Assembly: GCA_964631865.1 (NCBI GenBank)
Contig: CAZWAK010000004.1
Span: 53,868 to 117,867, forward strand
DNA length: 64,000 bases
Origin: JAFDVL01 sp964631865
GTDB lineage: Bacteria; Acidobacteriota; Blastocatellia; RBC074
Reading direction: 5' to 3'
Below, in pieces: positions 42,991 through 52,177 of this stretch; position 1 is the first letter of the stretch, and each line of letters opens with the position of its first letter. The position numbers and the translations under genes were made by a program. Under the pieces are notes generated by a model, which did no database searches, was not told the origin of the DNA, and saw only the letters and a program-made list of their open reading frames with translations.

Positions 42991-44355
42991 TTACGCCATC
43001 GCGTTTCTTGCGTCCTGCCATTTGCCGCGTGTGAAATCGGGGAACTTCACGGGCGCGCTGCCTTTCGCGACGGACAATTCGCTGAGCGGCCCCGGCACGC
43101 TCCACGCGGCGGCATCGTACACATCCATATCTGGCGCTAATCCTTCGCGCAAACATTGCACCGTGCGGTAAACCATAATGAAATCCATCCCGCCGTGGCC
43201 GCCGTTCTTGCGCGCCAGTTCGCCTGTTGTTTTCCAGAGCGCGTGTTCGTACTGCGCTTTGTATTTGGCGAGGCTTTCGTATTCCTCTTCTTTTTTGTCA
43301 GGCGTTTCGATGTAGAGGCGTTCGGGATAGTCGCGGAAGATGCCGCGCGTGCCTTGAATCAAGTTGATGCGATCATACGGGCGCGGCGTCGTGATGTTGT
43401 GTTGCAGCATAATCGTGCGGCCTTTATTGGTCTTGATCATGCTCGTGTTCATATCGCCGCAGACGTATTTTTCGTTCCACTTCGGATCGCCTTTCGGCAC
43501 GGTCTTTTCGCGGTATTCGTACAGGCCGAGCGAGGGCGAACTCATCGAAACCATATACTCATATTTGTCGCCGCGATTGATGCTCATGTAATTCGAGACA
43601 GGACCGAGGCCGTGCGTCGGATAGAAGTTGCCGTTTTTCTTCGTGTGCGGAACGCGCCGCCAGATGCCTTCGCTGCGGCCTTCGTTGATGATCCAACGCA
43701 GGTCGTGATTGTACGCGCATTCGCCGTGCAGGAGTTGTCCGAGCTTGCCGTCTTTCACCAGATTCAGAATCAACATTTCGCTCTGCCCGTAGCAGCAGTT
43801 TTCCATAATCATGCAATGTCGCCGCGTTTTCTCGGAGACATTGACCAACTCCCAACAACCTTCGACCGTTGTCGCGGCGGGGACTTCGAGGCCGCAATGC
43901 TTGCCGTTATTCATCGCGGCGACGGCCATCGGCACGTGCCAATCCCAGGGCGTCGCGATGTAGATGAAATCCACGTCGTCGCGCTTGCACAGATTTTCGT
44001 AATCGCGTTCGTTCTTGTCATAAACGGCTGGCGCTTTCTTTCCGGCCTTCTCGATGCGCTTGAGCGTTTTGTCAATTTGGCCTTTGTCAATGTCGCAGAT
44101 CGCAGTGACTTCGACGCCGTCCACCGCCATCCATTCGCCGAGCATGCCTAAGCCGCGCCCGCCGACGCCGATGATAGCGAGGCGCACTTTGTCGCGCTTC
44201 TCAAACGGGACGCCCATCATCGAAGCGCCTGCGGCGGCGGGCGGTTCCAGTAATAGTTCTTCAGCTTTTGCCAGCGTGGAATTGAGCGTGATGGCACCGC
44301 CTGCAAGCGTGGCGGATTTCAATAAATCGCGGCGGGAAAAAGTGGAATCGTTCAT
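42991..44355 (-). CDS. Gfo/Idh/MocA family protein, GH109-like, Tat-exported
   Basis: From the ATG at 44355 the 454-residue protein has a twin-arginine signal (SRRDLLKSATLAGGAITL). A Rossmann NAD-binding domain (LAIIGVGGRGLGML) and the Gfo/Idh catalytic block (EVPAATTVEGCWELV) follow. Late blocks GGHGGMDFIM, DVYDAAAWSVPGPL and FPDFTRGKW match glycoside hydrolase family 109, in which NAD serves a retaining alpha-N-acetylgalactosaminidase-type reaction. Substrate is inferred from family and not tested by sequence. Upstream codons before 44355 lack a ribosome-binding site. Location is the periplasm. Confidence 0.9.
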   Translation of the reverse strand: MNDSTFSRRDLLKSATLAGGAITLNSTLAKAEELLLEPPAAAGASMMGVPFEKRDKVRLAIIGVGGRGLGMLGEWMAVDGVEVTAICDIDKGQIDKTLKRIEKAGKKAPAVYDKNERDYENLCKRDDVDFIYIATPWDWHVPMAVAAMNNGKHCGLEVPAATTVEGCWELVNVSEKTRRHCMIMENCCYGQSEMLILNLVKDGKLGQLLHGECAYNHDLRWIINEGRSEGIWRRVPHTKKNGNFYPTHGLGPVSNYMSINRGDKYEYMVSMSSPSLGLYEYREKTVPKGDPKWNEKYVCGDMNTSMIKTNKGRTIMLQHNITTPRPYDRINLIQGTRGIFRDYPERLYIETPDKKEEEYESLAKYKAQYEHALWKTTGELARKNGGHGGMDFIMVYRTVQCLREGLAPDMDVYDAAAWSVPGPLSELSVAKGSAPVKFPDFTRGKWQDARNAMA

Positions 44356-44427
44356 AGCCCTGTCCTCTGTGGTTGATGTGTTTGCCGTGAAGATTTCGTG
44401 ATGCCGGAAAGTTGACCACAAAATGCC

Positions 44428-44470
44428 AATGACCGCAATCGCTCTGGTGAGGTGAGCAATTGCGGTCATT
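44428..44470. repeat. 12-bp perfect inverted repeat
   Basis: AATGACCGCAAT (44428-44439) and ATTGCGGTCATT (44459-44470) are perfect complements 19 bases apart. The site lies about 75 bases upstream of the GH109-like start and downstream of the coiled-coil gene. It may be a regulator-binding site or the terminator of the upstream operon. Confidence 0.55.
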
Positions 44471-44548
44471 ACAGGGGCACGGTAGAAGCGAAATCTTTTT
44501 CTCTGACGCTGCCAAGAAAGCGCGAATGCTGCGCGGCTTCCAGAAAAA

Positions 44549-45367
44549 TTACTGTGGCGGTTTTAGCTCTGGCGCGTTGCCCACTGTAACGGGATTCGGT
44601 TTGCCTTCGAGGAACGGCGTAATCAAATCGGCTAGGCGCTTTTCTTCGATCTCGCGGCGAATCGCAAATTCGACCGACTGCGTTTTGACTGTAGCGACTT
44701 CGGCTTTGAGCGCATCCATCTCGGCTTGTTTGCGTTTCAGATATTCTTCGACTTCCTGCGAAATTTGCTGAATCTTGGCGGAGTTGCGTTGTTCGGTCGT
44801 GACGACTCGCTCGGCCAGCATTGCTTGATAGGCGTCGAGCGCGCGGTCGCGGCGTAGCGCATCGGCAATCGGTTCTTCCGCCGTGAGATTTTTGGCCGAC
44901 AGCGTCAAGTTAACCGCGACGACTTTGACCGCCATCGGCTGATTCGCAATCGTCGGGTTTTCGAGCAGTTTCGCCAAGTCATCTACGCTACATTGCGACG
45001 CGGGAACACCTGCGGCTTTGTAAATTTCCTCGAACGGTTCTTCCGCCAGATTCACGCCCGCTGCAACGAGCTTCGCAGGCGGCGGCGCAATTTTGGGTGC
45101 TGGTTCATTCGCAATCAAATCGCCGACACGATTGCGCGGGGCTTGGGGCGGTGGTGGCGTTGTCGGCGGCAGTGGCGCAGGCATTTTGACGGGCGCAGGT
45201 GCTGCTTCATCATCCGCGACTTTGACAAAAAAGCCGAGCAGCGATTTCAACGCGCCGCCGCCGCCCGATGAAGCTTCGGCTTTCGTATCGTTGTCCGACA
45301 TTTCTTCCATTTCGCGCAGGATGTCTTCGGTGGATTTCGGTTTCTTGGGTTGATTCGGATTGGGCAT
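44549..45367 (-). CDS. Hypothetical Pro-rich coiled-coil protein of the SBP-OmpA ABC locus
   Basis: Read from the ATG at 45367 (MPNPNQPKKPKSTED), the 272-residue protein has a charged N-terminus (ILREMEEMSD), a Pro/Ala-rich linker (PAPLPPTTPPPPQAPRN), a mixed middle domain with NLAEEPFEEIYKAAGVP, and a C-terminal coiled coil (EVEEYLKRKQAEMDALKAE). There is no signal peptide, so it is probably cytoplasmic. No family is recognised. It is the last of five minus-strand genes with the ABC transporter and a membrane coiled-coil protein. Confidence 0.7.
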   Translation of the reverse strand: MPNPNQPKKPKSTEDILREMEEMSDNDTKAEASSGGGGALKSLLGFFVKVADDEAAPAPVKMPAPLPPTTPPPPQAPRNRVGDLIANEPAPKIAPPPAKLVAAGVNLAEEPFEEIYKAAGVPASQCSVDDLAKLLENPTIANQPMAVKVVAVNLTLSAKNLTAEEPIADALRRDRALDAYQAMLAERVVTTEQRNSAKIQQISQEVEEYLKRKQAEMDALKAEVATVKTQSVEFAIRREIEEKRLADLITPFLEGKPNPVTVGNAPELKPPQ

Positions 45368-45395
45368 GAATCCTTGCTCCTCTTGATAATCGAAC

Positions 45396-45560
45396 ACGGA
45401 TGAAACGGATGGTACGAATCAGTACCGATCAATCCGTGCTTCTCCGTGGCATCCGTTTTATCTGTGTTCCATTGCAGCCGATGCGAGATAGAACACAAAT
45501 GGAACGGATAGGATGGATTGAGACAGATCAGGATTATCTGTCTTATCCGTGCAATCTGTA
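45396..45560. repeat. Imperfect inverted repeat array (GGATGAAACGGATG/CATCCGTTTTATC)
   Basis: The 207-base gap between the two coiled-coil genes contains repeated ACGGAT/ACGGATGG units and their complements ATCCGTT/TATCCGT in several copies. Unit length is less regular than in the 7-mer arrays. It adds to the pattern of hairpin arrays between genes of this locus. Confidence 0.6.
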
Positions 45561-45574
45561 TTCTATTTGCCAAT

Positions 45575-46459
45575 TCATTGAGCCTGACGCTTTCGCGGTC
45601 TGAACTCTTCCGCCTCGCTCGTCATTTCGGGCACTGCCTCTGCCGCGCCGCCTTCCAATGCTGCCAAGCCATACGCCGTGTCTTCCGCGTGCAAGACTTC
45701 TTCGTAGGCTGTGCGGAATTCGTCGCTGATGCTCAGGTTCGTGAGCAGATTGTCCACCAAACCAGAAATACCTGCGACATCGGTGAATGTGTAGACTTCG
45801 TCCTGAATCAGGCTCAGCGAATTGCGTACAACTTGCAAGCGGACTTCGAGCAGGCGCACGAGTTCATCCAGCTTGCTGACGCGCGCGAGGCGTTGTTTCA
45901 GGATGTGCAGGTTTTGCGCGAGTGCGTTTTTGACTTGCTGCGATCGCTCGCGTTCGACGGCAGTTTCGGCGCGCTTGATTTCGTTTTCCAAGCCCGACGC
46001 AATGTTGCGATAGTTGCGGTTCGAGAGCAGATGATGCGCGCGCAGCATTCGCGCGTAATCGAAGCGAAAGGCCGAAAGCTTTTCGACAATGCCGGTCAGC
46101 ATCATGCTGTTGCCCTTGCCGCCGAGATCGCTGCCGATTTCGCTCGTGCGGCGTTCGATCTCTTCGCAGAGGCGTTTGACCGAAGCGAAATCGTTTTGAT
46201 AATGCGTCGGCAAGGCTTTGATGAGCGTGTTTTCCTGGTCTTCGACTTCGATCTTTTTGTCTTTGTTAAGTTGCGAGCGAATCAGCCGTTGCACGCGCGG
46301 CATCTGTGCGATGAACAGCGCCGCGATTTGCCCGGCGAGCAGCAATGGAAAAAAGCCCCAGCTAAAGACGAGCATCAAGAACATCATCACGCCAATGAAG
46401 ATGAGGTTGATGTTGCTCGACAGGACTTCTTTCGTGTAATTGATTTCGTCGTTTGCCAT
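45575..46459 (-). CDS. Membrane-anchored coiled-coil protein, uncharacterised
   Basis: From the ATG at 46459 the 294-residue protein has one or two hydrophobic segments near residues 17-50 (LIFIGVMMFLMLVFSW, LLLAGQIAALFIAQM). A long charged helical region follows, predicted to form coiled coils (EIERRTSEIGSDL; LENEIKRAETAVERERSQQV). The C-terminus is acidic then basic (RPRKRQAQ). No signal peptide cleavage is expected. It lies between the ATPase and the Pro-rich protein genes. The family is not recognised. Confidence 0.7.
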   Translation of the reverse strand: MANDEINYTKEVLSSNINLIFIGVMMFLMLVFSWGFFPLLLAGQIAALFIAQMPRVQRLIRSQLNKDKKIEVEDQENTLIKALPTHYQNDFASVKRLCEEIERRTSEIGSDLGGKGNSMMLTGIVEKLSAFRFDYARMLRAHHLLSNRNYRNIASGLENEIKRAETAVERERSQQVKNALAQNLHILKQRLARVSKLDELVRLLEVRLQVVRNSLSLIQDEVYTFTDVAGISGLVDNLLTNLSISDEFRTAYEEVLHAEDTAYGLAALEGGAAEAVPEMTSEAEEFRPRKRQAQ

Positions 46460-46471
46460 AAGAAAACTTGC

Positions 46472-46597
46472 AGCCACGAATTAACACGAATTGGCACGAA
46501 TTGGAAGACGCTTGATGACTATGCGCCTTGAGATTTAGCAAACCCCCTCAACCACTAAAATAAAATTCGTGACAATTTGTGTAATTCGTGGCTGAAA
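46472..46597. repeat. Inverted repeat of 10-bp units (CACGAATTGG/AATTCGTGAC)
   Basis: Units CACGAATTAA, CACGAATTGG, CACGAATTGG are followed, after a spacer of about 65 bases, by AATTCGTGAC, AATTTGTGTA and ATTCGTGG. The unit here is 10 bp. It lies between the ATPase and the membrane coiled-coil gene. Confidence 0.7.
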
Positions 46598-46599
46598 AA

Positions 46600-47475
46600 C
46601 TAAAGCTTCGGGAACTCGACCAAGCGAATCTCTTTGCGAATCTCGGCAAAGCGCGGCAGGTCTTCGATGTCCGGGCGATACGCCAAGCCTTCGGCAATCA
46701 AATCGTACACCTTCATCACCTTCGACCCCTGCACCGGCTCATTGTTCGCATCGCGCTCGCGCCCCAGTAAATACACGTGATCGGAAATAATCAAGGCCGA
46801 CGTGACGTCGTGCGTGATAATCAGAAATGTGTTCAGCGTATGTTCGTGCGCAATGTCGGAAATCAGCTTGATAACGTTCAGGATGTTGACCGGATCGAGG
46901 CCGGAAAACGGTTCGTCCAAAATAATGAAATGCCGGTCGAGCATCAGTTGTTGCAGAATCGCGACACGCTGGCGCTGTCCGCCCGAAAGCTGCAACGGCC
47001 ACGCCAGACCTTGCTTGACCAAATCGAATTCGTCCAGCAGCCGCAACGCCTTTTCCTTCGCCGCGTCTTTGTTCATCCCCGACCGCACCGCCGGATCAAT
47101 CAAATTGTGCAGCACGTTCAAGTCTTCAAAGAGCGGGTACCGCTGAAAGACGACACCGACATCGCCCACGCGCACCGGACGCAATTGCTGACTCGCGCCG
47201 TTCGTAATCAACACGCTGCCTGAAGTCGGTTTGTCCAAGCCCGCAATGATGCGCAGCGCCGTTGTTTTGCCTGATCCCGACGGCCCTAACAAACTGACGA
47301 TCTGCGGCTTGTCTTTGATGTTTTGAATTTCGAGCGTGAAATCCTTGAGCGCAACAAACGTCGAACCGTCGTTCATCGGAAACTCTTTGCCGACTTTTTC
47401 GATATGCAGCAAAGTTTCCAATCGCTCCACCTGATCGAGGGGGCCGGAGATGCAATCGGTGTTTGGGTCTGTCAT
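46600..47475 (-). CDS. ABC transporter ATP-binding protein (nitrate/taurine type)
   Basis: The 291-residue ATPase (ATG 47475, overlapping the permease stop as TGATG) has Walker A GPSGSGKTT, Q-loop VVFQRYPLFEDL, signature LSGGQRQR, Walker B FIILDEPFSGLDP and H-loop LIITHD. It energises the permease gene next to it. A C-terminal extension of about 50 residues (MKVYDLIAEGLAYRPDIEDL) goes beyond the minimal fold and may regulate it. Translation is coupled to the permease. Confidence 0.94.
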   Translation of the reverse strand: MTDPNTDCISGPLDQVERLETLLHIEKVGKEFPMNDGSTFVALKDFTLEIQNIKDKPQIVSLLGPSGSGKTTALRIIAGLDKPTSGSVLITNGASQQLRPVRVGDVGVVFQRYPLFEDLNVLHNLIDPAVRSGMNKDAAKEKALRLLDEFDLVKQGLAWPLQLSGGQRQRVAILQQLMLDRHFIILDEPFSGLDPVNILNVIKLISDIAHEHTLNTFLIITHDVTSALIISDHVYLLGRERDANNEPVQGSKVMKVYDLIAEGLAYRPDIEDLPRFAEIRKEIRLVEFPKL

Positions 47476-48317
47476 CACGCCCTTTCTGCGACGAGGCTGT
47501 AGGGAAAGAGAATTCGTTTGATAAGTGACAGCAAGCCGTCTTCGATCACGGCAATCGCGCCGATGATGAGCAAATACGCATAGACTTCGGCCAGTTGATT
47601 CGTTGACGTGTACGCATAAATCTGACTGCCGATGCCGCCTTCGGTGCGATTGAAGGTTTCGATGGCGGTAATCATCACCCAGCCCATCGCCGCGTTTTGC
47701 GCAATCATATCAATCATCGCGGGCAACGTCGGACGCACAACGACGCTATAAAAGACGTGCCAATCGTTGTAGCCCAGCACGCGCGCGAGTTCATATTTCA
47801 TACGCGGAATGCTCGCAATCACGCTCGTCATGCTCGTCACCAAAAAGAATGACATCCCCGTCGTCAGCATCGCCACCTTCATCGGCCAGCCAATCGCGAA
47901 TAACGTCAGAAACACGAGATTGAAGCCGACAATAGGAATGTAGCGCAGCCATTGAATGAATTTATTGAACGGCTGAAACAACGGAATGACCGCGAGATAC
48001 GAAATCAGCAGCGACAACACCGACGAAATCAACACGCCGACGATATTCAGCTTGAGCGTGACATACACGTTGTAGACCAAACCCGAACTGCCGGGCGCAT
48101 TCCACATTCGTTGGAAGGCTCCGAGGACTTCACCCGGATACGGCATCGCCTTGATCGGATTGAAAAACCAAACGAGCAGAAGAATGACGATCCAGAGAAT
48201 GACAATGTGCGACCGTGCAAAGCCGCCGACCGCACCATAGACGCGCACCATTTCGCGGAACGGATAGCCCGTGTCATTAGCGGGCAAGGTTACGGGTGCT
48301 TTCGCTGAGGTTTCCAT
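47475..48317 (-). CDS. ABC transporter permease (NitT/TauT type)
   Basis: The 280-residue protein has about six membrane spans and the EAA-like loop KYELARVLGYNDWHVFYSVV, where the ATPase docks. Its fold is that of binding-protein-dependent permeases for nitrate, sulfonates or similar anions. Neighbours are the ATPase (overlapping) and the SBP-OmpA gene 122 bases upstream, with an inverted array between. The cargo is not evident. Confidence 0.92.
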   Translation of the reverse strand: METSAKAPVTLPANDTGYPFREMVRVYGAVGGFARSHIVILWIVILLLVWFFNPIKAMPYPGEVLGAFQRMWNAPGSSGLVYNVYVTLKLNIVGVLISSVLSLLISYLAVIPLFQPFNKFIQWLRYIPIVGFNLVFLTLFAIGWPMKVAMLTTGMSFFLVTSMTSVIASIPRMKYELARVLGYNDWHVFYSVVVRPTLPAMIDMIAQNAAMGWVMITAIETFNRTEGGIGSQIYAYTSTNQLAEVYAYLLIIGAIAVIEDGLLSLIKRILFPYSLVAERA

Positions 48318-48329
48318 AGCGGCTCAATC

Positions 48330-48434
48330 ACAATATTCTTCACTCTTCATTCCTCATTCTTCATTCTTCGACAGGAAAGAAAAGTTGAAAATCTATCCCT
48401 CGTGAAAGAATGAAGAAGGCAGAATGAAGAATGA
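48330..48434. repeat. Inverted 7-bp repeat array (ATTCTTC family)
   Basis: ATTCTTC, ACTCTTC, ATTCCTC, ATTCTTC, ATTCTTC units are followed by a spacer and then GAATGAAGAA, AGAATGAAGAATG. It is the same family as 21983-22100. It lies between the SBP-OmpA and permease genes of one locus. Confidence 0.8.
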
Positions 48435-48439
48435 TTGGG

Positions 48440-50227
48440 TTACTTCAAAATAATCACGACGCGACGGTTCGCCGCTTTCTCCGCATCGGTTCGGTTTTGA
48501 TTGCCAGACAGCGGACGATACGAGCCGTAGCCTTCGACGTTTTCCAATCGCTTTTCATTGATGTTGACGCCGGTCGGGTCAGAGGCTTTGAGCCAATCCC
48601 AGACGGCTTGTGCGCGGGCTTTCGACAGGCGCAAATTCGTCGCGTCATCGCCGACGTTATCGGTGTGACCTTCGACAATGATCTTCGTGTCGGTCGCGCG
48701 AATCAGTAGACTGCGGATGTCTTGCAGCGTATTCATTTCCGACGGCTTCACTTTTGCCGAGCCGCTGTCGAACGTGATCTGGTAATTGGCCTTCACGACT
48801 GTGCCTTCGCTCTGCCCGACCGTTTTCGCTTGATAGACGCCGGTCGTGCTTTGTTCATCGGTGATGTCTTTGATGAAGCTCAAATCCACCACTTGCGAGA
48901 CCGGCGTGATGGTCGGCAAACGATCCGGCAACAGCTTCTGCAATCGCTTGCCGTGATCGTTGTACGTGATCGCGAAGATGCTGCGCTCGAGCGGTTCTTT
49001 AGAATCCAGCCCAAACAGATGGCGCACTTCGGCGATGTTGTTCACGCGCGAGCCGCCGAGTGGGACGCCATTTTCAGTTGTGCCTTTGAAGTATGTGCCC
49101 CAGAAACTCGGCCCCATGCCTTCCATATTGAAGACCAGCGCATTCAGCGCCGCAACGCGATCCTTGAAGTAATTTTCATCCGTCTTGATGCGTTCGTTGG
49201 AGCGCGCGATGCACCGCAGCAAGGTCTTCACATAGTCCCGATGTTTGTTCAGCCAGTCTTCATTGCCGAACAAAATATGCGGCATCATGTAGCTGTATTC
49301 TTTGGTCGAAACGATCTTCTGCACTTTTTCAGTTTTGCCTTTGTACGTGACCGAGTCGCGCTTTTTCACCGCCATCACATCGCCCGGCGTCCACGTCGCG
49401 ACGGCGTCAAGTTGATGGGATTCACTTTTACCTGTCGCGCGATTGCGCAGAGAAACATTGGCGTTGGCAACGTATTTCTGCGCCGCTTCGATGTGATCCG
49501 TCGCGTTGACGAAGTTGATGGCGTCGGGGTCGTAGACCTGCTCGTCGGGATTGATCGGGATTTGATTGTCCACGGCCCAGTTCACGACGACGTTCCAATC
49601 GCAGTAGGGCACGGCGGTGACGACGACTGCGCCGCGCGCAGCTTGCGGATCGTGCTTCCACGATTCAGGGCCGATCAGACAATCTTCGCCAAACGAATAG
49701 CCGCTCGACCACACGACTTTGGCTTTGTTGCCGCGCAGCAATTTGTTTGCGCCCGTAATGTCTACGGCGGCTTGATCGCCGGTCGTCGTCACGAATTGCA
49801 TGCGGTCAGTGGCGAGGGCTTCAACTTGCTTGGAGGTGTCGTTTTCGACGACGAGTTTGGTGTTGGTGATGCCGGCCTGACACAAACAACTGTTCGGATA
49901 ATCGCCCGACTTGCCGGGGCCGCCGACCGCATCAATCAAGCCGCTGACGGTTTGCCACGTCCATATACCAATGGTGACTTCGGGATTGTCCGACGTTCGT
50001 TCGGGCGCTTTCACCGACGACGCGGGCAAGTTGGCGACCGAAATGTTTTCGAGCTTTTCGCGGCTCTCCAACACGACCGACTTGCTCCCGCCGGAGTCGG
50101 GATTGAGCTTGGCCATCAGGTTATCGAGCAAGCCAAGTTGTTTCAGACCGAGCCAGATCAAGGCTGCCATCACGAGCAAAATCAAAATAATCCCGCCGGG
50201 GCGAAGTTCAATACGACCGATTCTCAT
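48440..50227 (-). CDS. Membrane-anchored substrate-binding protein fused to an OmpA domain
   Basis: The 595-residue protein has an N-terminal membrane anchor (GGIILILLVMAALIWLGL), a NitT/TauT-like periplasmic binding domain (about 80-450; TIGIWTWQTVSGLIDAVGG; LATDRMQFVTTTGDQAAVD), and a C-terminal OmpA peptidoglycan-binding domain (KIIVEGHTDNVGDDATNLRL; GYGSYRPLSGNQNRTDAEKA). This fusion tethers the binding protein to inner membrane and cell wall. AGGAGAAGC precedes the start. It is the first of five genes with the permease and ATPase. The 288-base gap upstream (50228-50515) shows no gene. Confidence 0.9.
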   Translation of the reverse strand: MRIGRIELRPGGIILILLVMAALIWLGLKQLGLLDNLMAKLNPDSGGSKSVVLESREKLENISVANLPASSVKAPERTSDNPEVTIGIWTWQTVSGLIDAVGGPGKSGDYPNSCLCQAGITNTKLVVENDTSKQVEALATDRMQFVTTTGDQAAVDITGANKLLRGNKAKVVWSSGYSFGEDCLIGPESWKHDPQAARGAVVVTAVPYCDWNVVVNWAVDNQIPINPDEQVYDPDAINFVNATDHIEAAQKYVANANVSLRNRATGKSESHQLDAVATWTPGDVMAVKKRDSVTYKGKTEKVQKIVSTKEYSYMMPHILFGNEDWLNKHRDYVKTLLRCIARSNERIKTDENYFKDRVAALNALVFNMEGMGPSFWGTYFKGTTENGVPLGGSRVNNIAEVRHLFGLDSKEPLERSIFAITYNDHGKRLQKLLPDRLPTITPVSQVVDLSFIKDITDEQSTTGVYQAKTVGQSEGTVVKANYQITFDSGSAKVKPSEMNTLQDIRSLLIRATDTKIIVEGHTDNVGDDATNLRLSKARAQAVWDWLKASDPTGVNINEKRLENVEGYGSYRPLSGNQNRTDAEKAANRRVVIILK

Positions 50228-50515
50228 AAGCTTCTCCTGTGATTCAATTCGCGCATCGCTGCGTTACCCCGCGCAATTGTACGCGGCGCGGTTCATCCGT
50301 GTTTCTAAAATCGGAATGACAAGGTTCGATTGCGTTGATGAGAGACTGCGAATACGACGTTGCAGTTTGGTTGCCCTTCTTGCAGGCAGGCGAAGCATAC
50401 AGCGTTGGGAGGCGGGAATTCAATATCAATTCGCGTGCGCGAGGCGAATCCGCCAATCCCCATCGGCTTGGAACGTGGCGAAAAGCAATGGTGTCCCCCT
50501 TCGTGGATTGTGACA

Positions 50516-51847
50516 TTAAGGCCGATCTTTGAACTTGTCGTTCAGCCGCGTGTGTTTGTTCGTCAGTTCGGCCTGCTTGCCGTTGATGAACATGTATTTG
50601 AGCTTGGTGCGGTATTCGAGCGGGTCGCCGTCCGTGACAATCAACGTCGCCAGTTTGCCGACTTCGATGCTGCCGATGAGTTTGTCTACGCCGAGGATTT
50701 GCGCTGGGTAAATCGTGATGGACTTCAAGGCTTCGTCTTTTGGCAAACCGAAGGCCGCCGCCATCCCGGCGTGATACGGCAATAGCCGAATGAATTGCAC
50801 GTCGCTGGTAGACAGCGCGAACTTGACGCCCGCTTTGTGCAACTCCGCCGGGCGCGTGTAGGCTTCGTCGTACGCCGCGTCTTCGCCATTCGGTGTATCA
50901 ATCACGGGGCCGAGAATGACGGATACGTTTTTTTCTTTCAGCCACGCCGCGACTTTCGTCGCTTCGTCGCCGCCATTGAGGATGACTTTGAGTTTGTATT
51001 GTGCGGCAAATTCGACTGCGGCTTTGATGTCGTTCGCGCGGTTCGCGGTGATGAGTACCGGTGCTTCGCCTTTAATGACAGGGATCATCGCTTCGAGTCC
51101 GAGATCAATCGGGCGCGCGGGCAGGCTCTTGTCAGCGGCAGCGGCTTCTTTCGCTTTCAAATACGCCTGCGCATCTTCGATCTTCTTTTTCAAAGCTTCG
51201 ACTTGGCGGTCGCGTTGTTGCCGTTGCGCATCGCCGGGCGCACCAGCGATCTGCGCAAAGAAAGCCGCCGCCCCGCCGCGCCCGCCAAAGCCCAACACGG
51301 GATAATTCATTGCCATCGCCGCCGAAGCTTTCACCGCCATCTGTTGCGGCGTCCAGCCATCGGCATTGATGAGCGCGCATTGCCCAGAAATCAGGCCGCC
51401 TTGCGGACAGGTCAGCACGGTTGTGACGCCGTTCATCCGCGCGACGGCAATATGTTCGCTGTGCGGATTGATGGCAGTCACGGCTTTCATATTCGGTTTG
51501 AAGTCGCCGAGTTCGGTCGTGTCTACGGTCATATCTACTGAACTGACTTCGCTCAAGCCCAGAATCGTGTTGGCATTGATAAGGCCGGGATAAACCGACA
51601 GCCCCGTCGCATCAATCACTTTGGCCTCGCTCGGCACGCGCACCGTCGCACCGACTTCGGCAATTTTGCCGTCGCGAATCAGCACCGTGCCTTTTTCAAT
51701 CGTGGCTCCGGTGACAGTCACAATTTTGGCATTGCGAATCGCGTAAACAGCCGTCGTGTCTTTGGACTGTGCCAACACGGATGCGCTGCTCAGCGCGAAC
51801 GCCGCGAGGAGGAATAAGAATTGGGATAGATGTTTGTTCATAGTCAT
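50516..51847 (-). CDS. Exported amidohydrolase-family protein lacking the HxH motif
   Basis: The 443-residue protein has a signal peptide (FLFLLAAFALSSASVLAQ). It then shows the amidohydrolase opening IRNAKIVTVTGATIEKGTVL and the closing IGSIEVGKLATLIVTDGDP. At the place of the metal-binding HxH (PGLIDxHxH) it reads PGLINANTILG (residues 87-97), so metal binding by those histidines is lost. It may be a non-catalytic partner of the paralogue at 52793. Coiled-coil genes lie between them. Confidence 0.82.
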   Translation of the reverse strand: MTMNKHLSQFLFLLAAFALSSASVLAQSKDTTAVYAIRNAKIVTVTGATIEKGTVLIRDGKIAEVGATVRVPSEAKVIDATGLSVYPGLINANTILGLSEVSSVDMTVDTTELGDFKPNMKAVTAINPHSEHIAVARMNGVTTVLTCPQGGLISGQCALINADGWTPQQMAVKASAAMAMNYPVLGFGGRGGAAAFFAQIAGAPGDAQRQQRDRQVEALKKKIEDAQAYLKAKEAAAADKSLPARPIDLGLEAMIPVIKGEAPVLITANRANDIKAAVEFAAQYKLKVILNGGDEATKVAAWLKEKNVSVILGPVIDTPNGEDAAYDEAYTRPAELHKAGVKFALSTSDVQFIRLLPYHAGMAAAFGLPKDEALKSITIYPAQILGVDKLIGSIEVGKLATLIVTDGDPLEYRTKLKYMFINGKQAELTNKHTRLNDKFKDRP

Positions 51848-51850
51848 ACT

Positions 51851-52159
51851 CTAATTTTGACTGCCGCCGTTGAGCCGTGCGCTGAGATAGCGATCCACGG
51901 TGTCTGAGAGTTTTTGCACAGTAGCTTCCAACCGCGTCATCCTTTTGTTCGTCTGGTTTTCGTAGCGTTGTTGTTGGATGGCGGTTTGGCGAATGGTTTC
52001 CGCCGCTTGATCCAGCGCCTGAAAGATAACGGCGAATTGTTCGTTAGCGAGCGATTGCTTGACCTGGGCTTCCTTCATCGTCTCCTTCAATTCCGTGACA
52101 TCGTCAGTCAATTCAGCAAGGCTCTCCTGCATTTGTGCGTTCGTTAATTTTCGCTTCAT
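51851..52159 (-). CDS. Coiled-coil protein, short twin
   Basis: The 102-residue soluble protein is a charged helix with heptad-like spacing (MKRKLTNAQMQESLAELTDD onward). It ends RLEATVQKLSDTVDRYLSAR then LNGGSQN. Its last ~30 residues nearly match those of the next protein upstream, so the two arose by duplication. Function unknown. It sits between two amidohydrolase genes on the same strand. Confidence 0.7.
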   Translation of the reverse strand: MKRKLTNAQMQESLAELTDDVTELKETMKEAQVKQSLANEQFAVIFQALDQAAETIRQTAIQQQRYENQTNKRMTRLEATVQKLSDTVDRYLSARLNGGSQN

Positions 52160-52177
52160 CGGTAATGGTCTCCTCGC

